DNA of 64,000 nt from Ficedula albicollis (GCF_000247815.1 NC_021674.1:33157462-33221461); one strand, 5' to 3'; shown: positions 51,591 to 64,000, counted from the stretch's first letter. Made by a program: numbers and translations. The notes: a model not told the origin generated them from the letters alone.

Positions 51591-54446
51591 TATATAATAT
51601 AAATTTAAAAATAATATCTTGATTGTAAAATAAACCAAGGGCTACCTTCAGTTTTTATTCCAGAGAAATATTGCCTCTCTGTAAAACTTATATTTTCAAA
51701 ATCTAGCAAATAAGATTCTGCAGGGCCTAATATAAGTTTAGGGGGTGATTTCTTCCTAATGGGCAACATAAAGCCCTCCACATTATTTAAGCCTCTTTGG
51801 GGGTGCAGGGCAGAGTGCTAAACCCAAAGGGCCCTAAGAGCAAAGTGGTTATGATAGTGATTCATTTTCCTGTGGCAAAGAGAGCAGCAGTGAGGGCTGG
51901 GCTGCAGAGCCACGTGTGAAGATCTACTGCTCTTAACAGACTGTGTGTCTGCTGCAGAGAGGCTGTCAATCCCCAGCAGCTCTGAGGCTGTGCCTGATTA
52001 AACAGGATTTATATCTGAGGTGAATTCTGCTCAGGTCCCAGTTCCTCTGCACCTTCCATATCCTTCTTAATGCCACAGTGAAATTACTCTGACGAGGGCT
52101 CCAACAGGGTGCTGCTATTCAGTGTCAGAGTGTATTAAGAAGAGTAATGAAGCAGAGAAGGTAATCTAGTTTCTGCTCTGAGCATGTGGCATGCTCTGTT
52201 GACACATCTAATCACAGAGGGGCAAATTGTGTTCTCATATAACTCTAGGACATTATCTGAGTAATATTAGGAATCACATCCTTTAGTCACAACAAACTGG
52301 GAATTACATTCTTCCTCTAATTTGTTCCGGTGCAGACAGCAAGGAAGTGAATCAGTTCCAGGACTCATCTGAAGAACTTACATTGGGAAACAGGATGACA
52401 AGAAGCTTTTCCTCCTCTCAGCTGTGCTCCCAGGGAGTGGGAGTTCAGCCTCTCCTTGTCCCACACATGGGTGAAAAAGGGGAGGCTGAATAGGGAATAG
52501 GCAAAGCCATGACAAGATTCTTAGTTGTAAAGCACTTACTGTGTCCCTGTGGAGCACCAAAGGCTTGGAGCCTCCACTGGAAGCTCACTGAAGTATGACA
52601 AAGAAGGGCAAGCAGCACCTTAATGTCCTTTTTCAGAGAAGGGGGGGTCACAGCCTAGAAAAGGTTTCTGTACTAGGCATTGCTCAATTTCCAAAGGATC
52701 GTGGAGTAGCAATCTGGCTTGCAGTGGGCAGCTTCTTCACCAAAAACATATCAATCTCCATTGCAATGCCCACCTTCACTGGCCAGCAGCATTTGTCTCT
52801 AGGGGAATTTGCTCCAGTTTAATCTAATGCAGTATCACATTAGAAATGCAATTAGAACAATGCCTGTTGATATAATTGTAGCAGTGTCAATGAAAACAGA
52901 AGCTCTTCTGTCTGAAGTCTCATTCCACTGCTAAAGGGGAAAGTCTGAATGTTTGGAAATTATAAATATTTTAGGGGAAAGAGCAGAGGGCTTATCTGGC
53001 ACATGACAGATATATGACATACTTCTGAATAATGCATAAAAATAAAATTGATTACTCTTCCGTCTGCTTTATTGTGATCAGAATTGGCTATAATTTAAGT
53101 AAAATATATCAAGTGAAGATTTAAGTTATACCAAGACTTAGCAAGAGTGGCATCATATTAAATTCTAATTTATTACTTCAGCATATTACAATTATCCAAT
53201 TTTCAGCTTGCATCATTAATCAGATGTTAAAACCAAAGAGATATGTGGGTTGAAGAAAAGGTAAGTACAAAATACTAATGCCTAGAGAGTCATGACTGGT
53301 ATTATCTTTATGGGGGACCTGGGCAGGAGTGGAAAAGCACCTCTCCCCCACCTGCAGTGGAGACACCCATCCCCTTCCATCCCAAGCAGTTGCCCAACTC
53401 TTTACCACAAAGCATGTCATATAGCAAGAGGATTAATCAAAGGGAATGTAGAGCCTAATTCTTCACTTCCTTCCAACACTGGTGCCAGAACTGGGCCTGC
53501 TCCTGCCCAGCAGATACTGGCAAATATCTGGGCCAGGTGGCTTTTGGCAGCACCCAGCAAAGGCAACGAGGAGCTGTGTGAGGACTGGAGGTGAGTGGAG
53601 AGCCAGGACAGGGAGCCACAAGGAGCATGTGGTGCCTTCAGAGCAAGCTGACCACAGGACAGTCAGGAGCATAAGAGAGGGAAATTAGGGGCAGCACATC
53701 TTCCAAAGCACCCCAGCAGTGATTGAGGGCTTAAGATGGGAGGCAAGATTCTACATCCTGAGGACATGTTGCACATGGAAAGGGATTATTTAATATATTT
53801 AAGATGATACTAACAGCAATATAACAGCAGGACAAATAAGAGCCTGAGGTACAAGGAAATGAATATAAAAGTCAGCTCAGGTACAAGAGGGATGGCTTAA
53901 AGCTGAAATGTAACTAACAAAGCACAGCTGCAAAACCAGATCAAAGATGATGAATGATAAGAAATAGGAGGGATCAAGATACATGCCTGTTGATTTCAGT
54001 GTGGCTCACAATAAAATGCACACATTAAAAACAAAGTTTTCCAGCCTGAAATCACAGAATCTAATAGGGAATAAGGAGAGTAGGTAGAAACTGCAGCTCT
54101 CCTCCTCTTCCTGTACTTTCAGTGCTCTCAGAATCACTTTGCTATGGGAAAAAGGAACATATGAAGCACTGAGATAATTTTATCTCTTCAGCTCTAATAG
54201 TAATTTTTCATCCAGGCACCTCTAAGCTATCAAGCTGCAATTAGCTGTGACTGATGCTGGAGAATGTCAGTGCCTGAAATGCTGTGCTGAAGCAACAGTG
54301 ACCCATCACCACACCCAGCTGCAGCCTGGGGAAACACCACTGATGGAAGAAGTGATGAGTATCCAAAGGCATGAGGGGGGAGTCACATAGCACTTTTGGG
54401 GGAAGCAAGGGAGGAGGATAGAGAAAAAATATTTTACCATACTGAC

Positions 54447-54555
54447 CTGTTTCAAGGTTTCCAGTGCCTGAGGAAACATGCCTTGACTGTACTGCAGTTT
54501 GCCCACTCTCATCAGCTGGACAGCCCTCAGTGGATGGAAACCAGGATAATACCGT
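54447..54555 (-). CDS. SMYD3: SMYD3 penultimate coding exon
   Basis: Read downwards from 54555, after a tttctctacag acceptor, one base completes the previous codon. The next 36 codons encode RYYPGFHPLRAVQLMRVGKL and QYSQGMFPQALETLKQ, then the donor gtcagt. Human SMYD3 has FFPGSHPVRGVQVMKVGKLQ and HQGMFPQAM at the corresponding place. This is a TPR-like helical hairpin in the C-terminal domain that packs against the SET domain. Exon size (109 bp) and phases agree with joining 47739 directly. No earlier SMYD3 exon was recognised between here and the window end. Confidence 0.9.
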
Positions 54556-55183
54556 CTGTAGAGAAAAAGGAAAAAACATGTCACTGTCAGCTCTCACCTT
54601 CACAGTCACTGCCTCTGAGGAGAGCTATTAGGGTGGGACTGCAAAGTCATTGTGAATGTTAATAAGGTACTCAGAGAAAATTAGCTGCAATACTGAGAAG
54701 CTTGAAATACTGAGGGGAATTAGCAAATTATTACTCTCCATCCCAGAGGAATGCCTTTAACATTATCCTGTTAGAAAGTGACGGGAGTGGGATTATTTAA
54801 TTTGCTACTGTTGGATAATACAATAGCATTTACTGTACTTAGTGTTGCTAACAGAGGTCCTTGAAAATCTCAGGTCTCTGGAGAAGCATAATTTTAACCC
54901 AGTCCTGGACTGTTCAAGATGAAGGAGTGGGAGTGCAGTGAAAGCAGGTATGTAACATCATGACCACTGCTTCTGAGGGTTTGCATGCTGCTTCCTGTTG
55001 CATAAAAAGAACTGCTTCTGCACATTCAAGGAAACATCTCAGACTAGGCTTGTTCATCTGCAAGAGGTATCTGTTAGAATGAGGATACATTCCTGTTCTT
55101 GATTAATTTCACAGAAGCAGAGGTTCTGTTAAAAAATCTAGAATCTAGAATGATGCTCTCTTTTTTCTAGGAAGTAGATGGAG

Positions 55184-55270
55184 TGTGGTATCATCATTAA
55201 TTTCTCCCAAGACACTCTTGAAGATGGAATGTGGTATCATCATTAATTTCTCCCAAGACACTCTTGAAAT
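55184..55270 (+). repeat. 46-bp duplication at the left edge of the CR1-bearing unit
   Basis: tgtggtatcatcattaattt starts at 55184 and again at 55230, and a third copy starts at 56298 immediately after the short G run. The first pair is separated by gatggaa. The larger 1068-bp unit therefore begins inside a sequence that is itself duplicated. Confidence 0.92.
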
Positions 55271-55514
55271 GTTCCTGGTGGTTGCTCCACATTTTTAAAT
55301 TCCACTGGCCCTTGGCTCATCATATGTGGATTGCACCTCGGCCCCATGTTCTGGAAATGCAGATCATGGTGTCTTGGAGAAAGCAACTTGGGAGCTGCAG
55401 AAAGCCATGGATGTAGCTTGCCTGGAACTGGCCTTCAGGAAACATGAGGTGAAGGGACACAGCTGGAAGTTAAGTTACTTACAAAAGACCTTATATATTT
55501 TTTGACTACCTACC

Positions 55515-56187
55515 CCAGAATCACAAAATAGGGTTAGAAGAGACCTCTGGAGATCATCCAGTCCAACCCTCCCGTCAAGGCAGGTAACAAAGGAACTCAT
55601 CCAGGTGGGTTTTGAACGTCTCCAGACGGAGAATCCATGACTTCCCTGGGTGGCCTGTTCCAGTGCTCTGCCAATTTCAATGGAAAGAAGCTCTTCCTCA
55701 TGTTTTAGCTTATGGCCAGTGCTTCTTGTCCTGTCACTGGGCACCACTGAAAAGAGTCCGGCACCATCCTCTTGTCACCCTCCTTTGAGAGGTTTAAATC
55801 ATTAATGAGGTCCTTCTCTTCTCCAGGCTGAACAGGCCCAGCTCCCCCAGTCTCTCCTCACAGGAGATGCTCCAGACCCCACATTGTCTTTGTGGCCTCC
55901 ATTGGACCCTCTCCAGTAGCTCCTTGTCTTTCTTGTGCTGAGGAGCCCAGAACTGGACACAGCATTCCAGAGGTGCCTCAGCAGGGCTGAGCAGAGGGGC
56001 AGGATCACCTCCCTTGGCCTGCTGGCCACGCTGCTCCTGATGCACCCCAGAACACACTGTCCCTCCTGGCCATCAGGGCACTGCTGGCTCATGGACAACT
56101 TGTCACCCACCAGGACCCCCAGGTCCTTCTCTGCAGAGCTGCTCTCCAGCAGGTCAGCCCCAGGCATTGGGGATATTCCTCCCCAGG
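55515..56187 (-). mobile_element. CR1 LINE 3' part, copy A
   Basis: The minus strand encodes the CR1 ORF2 end: SAEKDLGVLVGDKLSMSQQ, then ILPLCSALLRHLWNAV, LLERVQWRPQ and GLFSLEKRRT. The 3' UTR runs down to the CR1 end written on the + strand as agaatcacaaaatagggtta...gatcatccagtccaacc. The frame is broken in places (the YCVQFWAPQ segment lies in another frame), so it is dead. It belongs to the duplicated unit, and its upstream part is replaced by the G run. Confidence 0.9.
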
Positions 56188-56201
56188 TATATTCCTCCCC
56201 A

Positions 56202-56297
<96 letters not shown>
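56202..56297 (+). repeat. Poly-G homopolymer, 96 bp
   Basis: A pure G run between aggtatattcctcccca and tgtggtatcatc. It marks the exact junction between the two copies of the 1068-bp unit. There is no G run at the corresponding left edge of copy A (55184-55230). Confidence 0.97.
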
Positions 56298-56298
<1 letters not shown>

Positions 56299-56582
56299 GT
56301 GGTATCATCATTAATTTCTCCCAAGACACTCTTGAAATGTTCCTGGTGGTTGCTCCACATTTTTAAATTCCACTGGCCCTTGGCTCATCATATGTGGATT
56401 GCACCTCGGCCCCATGTTCTGGAAGTGCAGATCATGGTGTCTTGGAGAAAGCAACTTGGGAGCTGCAGAAAGCCATGGATGTAGCTTGCCTGGAACTGGC
56501 CTTCAGGAAACATGAGGTGAAGGGACACAGCTGGAAGTTAAGTTACTTACAAAAGACCTTATATATTTTTTGACTACCTACC

Positions 56583-57480
56583 CCAGAATCACAAAATAGG
56601 GTTAGAAGAGACCTCTGGAGATCATCCAGTCCAACCCTCCCGTCAAGGCAGGTAACAAAGGAACTCATCCAGGTGGGTTTTGAACGTCTCCAGACGGAGA
56701 ATCCATGACTTCCCTGGGTGGCCTGTTCCAGTGCTCTGCCAATTTCAATGGAAAGAAGCTCTTCCTCATGTTTTAGCTTATGGCCAGTGCTTCTTGTCCT
56801 GTCACTGGGCACCACTGAAAAGAGTCCGGCACCATCCTCTTGTCACCCTCCTTTGAGAGGTTTAAATCATTAATGAGGTCCTTCTCTTCTCCAGGCTGAA
56901 CAGGCCCAGCTCCCACAGTCTCTCCTCACAGGAGATGCTCCAGACCCCACATTGTCTTTGTGGCCTCCATTGGACCCTCTCCAGTAGCTCCTTGTCTTTC
57001 TTGTGCTGAGGAGCCCAGAACTGGACACAGCATTCCAGAGGTGCCTCAGCAGGGCTGAGCAGAGGGGCAGGATCACCTCCCTTGGCCTGCTGGCCACGCT
57101 GCTCCTGATGCACCCCAGAACACACTGTCCCTCCTGGCCATCAGGGCACTGCTGGCTCATGGACAACTTGTCACCCACCAGGACCCCCAGGTCCTTCTCT
57201 GCAGAGCTGCTCTCCAGCAGGTCAGCCCCAGGCATTGGGGATATTCCTCCCCAGGAGCAGAACCCTGCACTCGCCCTGTTTTACCCCTTTGTGTTTCTCT
57301 GCCCAATTCTCCAGCCTGTCAAGGTCCCACTGAGTGGCAGCAGAGCCTTCAGGTGCATTGGCCACTCCCCAGTTTGGTGTCATCAGCAAACTGGCTGAGG
57401 AGCCTCCTCTGCCACTGATAAACAAGTTGGATAAGAATGGACCCAGTATTGATCCCTGGGGAATGCCAGTGACTCCAGAC
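56583..57480 (-). mobile_element. CR1 LINE 3' part, copy B (longer)
   Basis: Same element as copy A but extending further towards the CR1 5' side. It includes the minus-strand reading SAATQWDLDRLENWAEKH and GECRVLLLGRN, which correspond to the CR1 'RDLDRLENWAE...KCRVLHLGRN' block, and a segment whose + strand reads ggtgtcatcagcaaactggc...gacccagtattgatccctgg. Truncated near 57480. No intact reverse-transcriptase frame. Confidence 0.9.
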
Positions 57481-60029
57481 TATGAAAATGAAAGAATAAA
57501 AGCCTTAAGCACAGCTCACCAAAGACAAACATCCTACTTGATCAAAGAGCATTTTATTTCCTCAAGTACACCAGCAGTGTGCTTAAGCAGTGTCTAAAAA
57601 CAAAAAATGAGTCACAACTTTAGGAAGAATCACCAATAAGCTTTCCAAAATCTACTTTTTGAAGAAAATTTTTTTTGTGCTTATGGCAAACCTATGATCA
57701 TCAGAGTTCAGGGTAACTGTTAATGAATGATACCACCGCAGTCAGGAAGACACTTAAATCTACATGAGTATGATTAAATGCATGCTAAGACATTAAATGA
57801 TGCAAATTTGTACAATGTACAGAAATCTTCTGATAAGTCTGCATGCAAATTAATAAGTTATCTTTCTCAGTTATATTTCACTAATGAAAATGCAAACACA
57901 ATTAAATACAAGTAATTGTTTAAATGGCAGCATATCTGGCTGTCCTTATAAATCTCTAATTAGGATGTGTAAACATAATGAAAAATGTTTTCATACCCAA
58001 ATTCCCCTATTCCACTGATCTCACGCAGTTTCAGTGAAGACATACAGAAATACATGGAAAGCATGCCTGGCAAGATCTCAGCAGCAACAGCTTTTGATCT
58101 GCCAAAGCCTCTCATGAAACAGCAGAAGCCAATTCCTCAATAAGAATAATCCATCCTGAATTGCCACAAGCACCTCCTGCTCAGCCCCCTTGTGGGGTGC
58201 ATTTCAAAAAGGCTGAAAAGCCAGCAGACTAGAGAGAAGAAAAATGATAGCACTTATCTCAGTCCAAACTGACCACTCAGGAACTTCAAAGGTCTGGTCA
58301 AACACTAGAAAATTATCAGTAGGATTATTTTTAGAACTTGTTTCTGGTAATTGTATCAACATGGTGCTATCTGATACTAGTGAAATAGGGAGAAAATGCA
58401 GAGATTATGGTGTGAATTAATAAAGAGCAATAGAAATGCCAGCACTAACATGGATACAAATGGAAATAATAAGCATATGCACACCTTTGTAAAAATTGAA
58501 AAAAAATGTCAGCATGATTGCATCCTTCTGCTCTCCGCTGTGACTGCTCACAGGAAGGAATAAAAATGTCATTTCCCCTCCTCTGTGCCACCAAAAGGCC
58601 AGGATGCCTGGGGAAGGACCATGGCCACAGGAGAAGGTGCCAGGGAGACAAGGATTTTTGCATGAGATGATAACCCATCTCTGTAGGCCCCATTAGACTG
58701 TTTCTGCTGTATCCTGACAGCTCTGTTTCTTTTGCCACTGTTCTTTCACAGCCACTTCACATTTGTCATTCCACACCTTTATCTTTCATCCTATCAACCA
58801 TCTTTTTAATCTTCCTTTCCTCACCCTTCTGAATAACCAGCCCCATTCTGATACCAACACAAAGAGGAAATGTGGCTCCTGCCTCGCCTACAGCCAAATG
58901 AGGGGTGGCAGCTCAAGCAGGAAACTCCAGGCTGTGCTTTAGTTCACCAGTGTGTGCCTGCTAAACTTCACACAACACAGTGTGGGTCCACCAGAATTCA
59001 GAATGTGCCCCTCCATACAAATGTGTTTCTTTCTCTAGACCATACACCTGCAGCCACTAAAGGTCTAGGATTGTGGCATATACAATACCAGGGAAAACAA
59101 GCAGCAATTTATCAAAGTCAGGTGCTCAGCCCAGACTACTAGCCATGAACTAAAGCAAGTGAAAACTTAAGACGAGGACAGAGAAGGAGTAAAATGTGTG
59201 AAATGAGGAGCCCTGTGCTCATAAATATTTACAAAGCTGTTTTACTGAGCTGATTTATGCTCTCATCTTGTGCATGTACATAGTTCCATTTTGCAAGTCT
59301 TAAAACTGGCATTTGAGACAACTGTTTATTTTCATATTCTGGAATAAATCTATTAAACTATTGGAACACTGTTTATGGAAGGACATTCATTGAGTGAGTT
59401 TGTTAGAGAAATCCAGGCAGCTTGCAGCTCTTCTGGGAGATGTGCAAGTGGGGAAAATGCTGCTGGCTTCTTCAAGACATTCCCAGGATTCAGTATTATG
59501 AAACACTGGCGTGCCAGAAAGAACTAAGCAGTGTCAGGCACTTGTGGGCCAACTCATTATCCCCATTCATTGCTCTGAACAAAACCAAGTGGATAGATTT
59601 AAGAATAAGGAAGATATTTAGCAGCCAAGGAACTGATACCTTAAGACGGTCAACAGGAGACCAAGAAAACTGTAGAGAAATACATGCTGTAAAACACGTT
59701 GCAGCTTGGGAAGAGTAGGATTTCAATCTGAAAAGGGTTTTATGAGATTTATGAGGGCCTGAGGGACAAGAAGAGAAACAGTAACATACTGAAAGCTGAA
59801 GTAAGCATAGTTCTGTGGAGTGATGCTTCCTTGCCCTTGGCACTGGTCAATACCCAGTAGATCACTTGCAAAGAGAGATTAAACGAAATACAACTAACAA
59901 GTAAAGCTGCACTGTAAACAAGACAGCTGGAGGAGGCTGAGAAAGAGCTGTACATTCGTACCACATCCTCTGCTTTTATGAAGCAGCACAGCTTTGTTCC
60001 CATCTATGCCCAAAGCATCCATACTGTTC

Positions 60030-60265
60030 CTCCAGCCTGCCCTCCTGCCTGCCAGCTGCTCCCCCAGTATGGTGCCATCTGCAAACCCCACAGAAGTGCC
60101 TTCTGCTGCCTCCTCCAGGTCACTGCAAATGGTGTAAAACAGGACAAGTCCCAGCACAGACCCTGTGGTACCCCTGCTGTTACTGACATCAAACAGGGGA
60201 CAGCCCAACAACCAAGTCCTCTCAGCACACCACCCAGCCAGGATTTTACCTGTGAGCTCTCTGCT
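60030..60265 (-). mobile_element. CR1 LINE fragment (reverse-transcriptase core)
   Basis: The + strand reads tatggtgccatctgcaaacc ... aaacaggacaagtcccagca cagaccctgtggtacc, a diverged form of antisense CR1 sequence. On the minus strand GSVLGLVLFYTICSDLE and GFADGT correspond to 'GSVLGPVLFN...INDLD' and the catalytic 'FADDT' motif. One catalytic Asp is replaced by Gly, and the flanks are in different frames: an inactive relic. Confidence 0.75.
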
Positions 60266-60531
60266 CACCTGGGCCATTACACCCTGACCTGCTGCTGGCT
60301 CCCTGGTCGTCTCAGCCATGCAAAGACACTGGTGAGCACGCTGGCCAGCTCTCTCAGTGCCTCTTCTGGAGGTAACCATCCAGTCTGATGGAACTGTAGG
60401 GGTCACACACTCTCAGATACTCCCTGGCTCAACCCTTGTGCTGCGATGTGCCTGGGAAACTTCATAAGTGACCAGTGAGGCAAAGAAGGCACCAGCTAGC
60501 CAACTATTCAAAACCACAAATGAAAGATATT

Positions 60532-60662
60532 TCCCAGTCTTCAGGTAGTCTGCACCAGTTCTTCACTGTTCCAAGCAGCAGCAGTTCCTGCATTTCTTTC
60601 TCCCAGTCTTCAGGTAGCCTGCACCAGTTCCAAGCAGCAGCAGTTCCTGCATTTCTTTCACA
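60532..60662 (+). repeat. Tandem duplication, 69-bp period with a 10-base deletion
   Basis: tcccagtcttcaggtagtct at 60532 recurs at 60601. In the first copy gttcttcactgttccaag stands where the second has gttccaag, a 10-base loss between two gttc repeats. Both are followed by cagcagcagttcctgcattt. Confidence 0.92.
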
Positions 60663-61824
60663 AAACACAAGGATACCAATTTTCGCTCAACAAATAAATG
60701 GCCCATACTATGTAAAACAGTAGCTGTTTCTAAGGAAATACACTGCTCCTCTTAGTAATTCAACCTCAAGGCTTGCCTTCATTAACCCCCAGTGCAGTCA
60801 CCATTCATATACTTTATAAAGAAAAGTATTTTTGTCTTCATTCTGTGTATTAGCTCTGAACCTCTTGAAGCAATCTCTTGTGTTTCTTGTAAGGGACAGT
60901 GTAAAAACCATGACCCTTAACAAAATTTAGTAAATTCTTTCTATTTCTTAATAATGTAGTTCCATTAATTCCACTCAGCTTATCTCCAATTACAAGGTAA
61001 AGAGTCAGAGCTTTTGTGTTCACTTGTGAATAAAAGCCTAGCATTAAAAAAATAGGCTATGCCAAATCACTGCCTTTTCTATGACTCATATTTTAAAATA
61101 GATGTCTACCATTCCTTGCAGATCAGTCTGTGGGGCTAACATTTATACTGCTGTCTCTAGCCTGACATAATTAGAAGCAGGAGGATTTATAAAACCTGAA
61201 ATAAAGGTTTAAAATGGAACTGTTACAAGTCTCTTTACTAAGATAACATGTAAAAGGTGATGCTATACATAACTGTAAACTGGTTTGCATTACCTTTTGG
61301 TGCAGGTAAATATGACAGCATAAAAGACATAAAGCAGTTTCAGGAGCCCCAACAACGTAGAAGGGATAAAGAGGCTCCAGGGCTTCAGCAGTGGTGGTGA
61401 GGAGAATGCAAAGAGGACAGTATCAGCCTCACAACAGAAATGTACACCACAAATATAGCACCAGTAAGTTCAACCTTCTCCTCTTTCTCTGATTTGTTCT
61501 TGATTTCTGAACCCCTCAGTATTTGAGTACACTCATTAAAGCTGTTCACTGAACTGAAGCCTAGGAATTGGTTTTATGTTGTCCAGTTACTTGGTTTTTT
61601 TTTAGTCAGTGATGTGAAACTGGTCAACTAATTCACATATTATTTCTACTCCTTGGCTGGGATGCTGAATGGGTTCTATACACGAGAACTATAATAAATA
61701 TTTTTAGGAAAAATTTAAGGACGAATTTTTATTTGTGCTAAACAGTATGAAATAGTCAAAGAAATTACATGCATCAGGAACATAAGACAGGTAAACTAGC
61801 TCTACTCATTTAGGAGTTTACAGA

Positions 61825-61890
61825 TCTTAAAGTCAAAGGTGCTGTTCAGTCTGATCTCCTGCACAGAATTTCACCTAGGAATTCCTGCTC
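61825..61890 (-). mobile_element. Possible ancient CR1/L3-type 3' end
   Basis: gctgttcagtctgatctcct followed by gcacagaatttcacctagga resembles the old amniote LINE tail 'catctagtctgacctcctgca...'. The match is short and from memory, so it is tentative. Confidence 0.35.
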
Positions 61891-63124
61891 CAAATCCAGC
61901 AATTTGAGGCTAAAGTGGTGCTTAATAAGAAATGCTCTTTTTATAGAAAATAATCTTAAGCAGCTTTATACATAATTTGGTCAATGTTATATTTTTTAAT
62001 GAGCACAAGCCCCGTGCAGAGTTTTGCCTGGAATGAACAAGGCTGCAGGGTTTTTTTTAGAAAAAGTGGGAATGTGTCACTGATACTGGATTAGGTGACT
62101 ATTTTGAATGCTAAGTATTAGAACTATGGTTGGAACTTTCAAATTTTTACAGGCAATATATCTGTATTAACCTGTGTTAAATATTTCGGGGTCCCTGTGA
62201 AAGCCTTAAAAAAATACTGGCCTGGCTTTCATGCTAATATTGCATTTTTTCTATTGAGATAATAATAATGTTAACCTGCTTTTCTTTCTGTTTTTTCTTT
62301 CTCTTTCCCCCTCTCTTTTTTTTGTTTCTTGACAACTTCCAATCTATCATGGATGACCAGTAAGTTTAAATCAGTTCAGTACTTCACAACTCCCATTATC
62401 CCTTCTGCAGCCATGCTGTTTTTTGAGTAGAAGACTAAATCCTTTACCTGTGCCAGACCTGATATTCTCCAGCTCCCCTGGTGTGTTTATTGTCCATCTT
62501 ATCTCCCCATCGCAGTGTCTCATGGAGACAATCAAAGCATCAGTGAACAATTTAATGCTGGCATCAGTCTTTTCTATTTTTTCCTGGATTTGACCTCTCT
62601 CACTTGGATTTTGGGATCAGCTCCTCAGCACCAGCAGGGAGGTCTTCCTGGAGGAAACCGCTAGTGCACATCCTTAAAGCATTATAAAAATGCTTTGCCA
62701 GCAATGGGAAAACATTATTGGAAGGAATTTTATGCTGGGAAGTCTGTTACAAACTAAAGCAGGAGAAATTACTTTCTGTGATTATTATGCAAAACTACTA
62801 ATTATTGATAAAAGACTTCTTCTGGGCTAACAAAATAACAGCAGAAAACTGGCATCATTTTCTGAGCCAGCTGGGGCAATGTCAGTACAGATGTGCAGAC
62901 CTATTACCTCTGATCAGAGTTCATTTGGAAGACTCCATACTCTTATAAATATATCCTGGCTGTTCATTTCTGCTGCCCAATTTAAATATGCTCTCTCTCT
63001 CTCTTTGGTTTGTTTTGTGTTGGCAGAACTCTTGGTTATTCCCCAAGTATTGAGATTTTCACCAATGCTCATAACTCATGTATGAGCCTCATCCTACTAA
63101 GCAGCCAAGTGCATGGCATGACAA

Positions 63125-63225
63125 TCTTTATTCTGCACAGATAAGATATGGAGGGCCAGGCAAATGCAATAGTTTGTCCAATGTCACAAGATAAAATCTC
63201 TGGGAAAGTTAAACCTAGGTTTCAT
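63125..63225 (+). mobile_element. Possible MIR-like SINE remnant
   Basis: gcacagataagatatggagg ... gtttgtccaatgtcacaaga ... gaaagttaaacctaggtttc follows the spacing of the MIR core ('acagatgaggaaactgagg...acttgcccaaggtcacacag...gattcgaaccagg'). Strongly diverged; could be chance. Confidence 0.42.
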
Positions 63226-64000
63226 TGTAGCTCTAGGATGGCTTTTGGTTCATGCAGAGTCTGGGTCTTGTGTCTGTACTGTCTTGTCTACCTGTCTGGC
63301 TCTAACAATACAAATGAAAGTAAACATAGTTTTACAGGCTTAATAGGCTTGCTGTATTTTGTAAAAAAAAAAGTAGAGATGGTAACTATAGTTAAGAAAC
63401 TTTTGAGCCAGACTGGCAACTTATTTTTCTGGTTCTTTTTTTCTATTCTGCTGTCATTCAAGAAACAGCCTGTTATTTTTGTGGAACAACTGCCTCTGGA
63501 AAACAGTTCAGGTTTTAGATCTGTGAAATAATGCCTCAAAATATTTTTCATCACATCTGCATCTCATACTGTTCCGTTACTGTTTGTTTCAGTAATTTAG
63601 CTGATGTGATCAAATAAGCAATCATACTTCTTAATTGACTGAATTCTCAAGAAATGTTAGTTATCCATCTCAGAAATTATTTCTCTCTGGCTGCTGATCA
63701 TTCTGCCATATTCCTTATGATGATAATTTATGTCACATTAAAATGAATATTGTTCCAGATGTTGTCTCTGCAAGATTTGAATGATAACTTCAATAAAATG
63801 GAAAAATGGGATAAACTGCAATTTTTATCTTGGCTCTTGATCTGTCTAACTTATCCACGTAAAATGCTAACTCTCTCAGTTTGAACTGTCCACTTCAATG
63901 TTCTCTCCTCTCCTCTTCTGTTATTATGAGATGTTAAGGAATTAAAGAGTGCCCAGTCTGGAATGGAAGTAGGAAAATATTTTATATATATTGTCTCTGT

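Larger units (their letters stand above)
55230..57255 (+). repeat. 1068-bp-period duplication of a CR1-bearing segment
   Basis: 55230-56187 matches 56298-57255 at a constant offset of 1068, with only about two differences visible (ggaaatgcag against ggaagtgcag; ctcccccag against ctcccacag). The first copy ends at ccccagg, is followed by a 15-base partial echo (tattcctccccagg), then by 96 G, and then the second copy begins. The second copy continues into authentic CR1 sequence (agcagaaccctgcactcgcc), so it keeps the original right flank. Confidence 0.94.
54556..64000 (-). other. SMYD3: SMYD3 intron sequence (to the window end)
   Basis: No further SMYD3 exon was found by eye. The expected preceding exon should encode a peptide resembling human LDCAMDACINLGLLEEALF. 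The stretch carries the CR1 duplication with its poly-G tract, another CR1 piece near 60.1 kb, and small repeats. Long SMYD3 introns are typical in vertebrates. Confidence 0.6.

Noticed and set aside
55802..56366. Open frames with polyglycine or polyproline fused to CR1-like peptides
   Set aside because: The 96-base G run joined to dead CR1 reverse-transcriptase sequence by the duplication; no host gene.
59894..60406. 170-codon minus-strand open frame as a possible novel gene
   Set aside because: Its middle matches a decayed CR1 reverse transcriptase (GSVLG-VLF and FADGT motifs). The rest changes frame relative to CR1.

Overview
This window is nuclear DNA of a vertebrate, almost certainly a bird. 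It has long AT-rich introns with GT/AG-bounded exons, CR1 retrotransposon fragments as the main recognisable interspersed repeat, and a few decayed MIR-like SINEs. No prokaryotic, plasmid or viral gene organisation is present. Almost every open frame outside the seven exons described here is a chance or repeat-derived frame.

Two protein-coding genes point towards each other. KIF26B lies on the + strand. Its last five coding exons (8017-8179, 9289-12715, 25416-25615, 26589-26739, 28271-28419) join in frame into 1362 residues plus a stop. They cover the end of the non-canonical kinesin motor domain, a very long Ser-rich disordered region held mostly in one 3.4-kb exon, and a short coiled-coil C-terminus. 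The 5' part of the gene lies upstream of the window. SMYD3, a SET/MYND lysine methyltransferase, lies on the - strand. Only its last two coding exons are recognisable (54555-54447 and 47739-47638, reading downwards); the rest lies at higher coordinates or outside the window. The tail-to-tail KIF26B/SMYD3 order agrees with what I recall of the human locus at 1q44.

Layout: 1-8016 KIF26B intron; 8017-28419 KIF26B exons and introns, with a 781-bp tandem duplication in the 12.7-kb intron; 28420 to about 29030 probable 3' UTR; about 29030-47045 convergent intergenic region with many small tandem duplications and a 1.1-kb CCCTT/AAGGG pentanucleotide array; 47046-47739 SMYD3 terminal exon with 3' UTR; 47740-54446 SMYD3 intron holding a 972-bp pure G run; 54447-54555 SMYD3 exon; 54556-64000 SMYD3 intron sequence with a 1068-bp duplication of a CR1-bearing segment, its two copies separated by a 96-bp G run.

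The most unusual content is structural. There are two long pure poly-G tracts, a very pure AAGGG array, and about fifteen local tandem duplications of roughly 40-1068 bp. One of these copies the splice donor of the giant KIF26B exon. I found no evidence for a new multi-gene system. The homopolymer tracts may be real or may be assembly artefacts, and the sequence alone cannot decide this.
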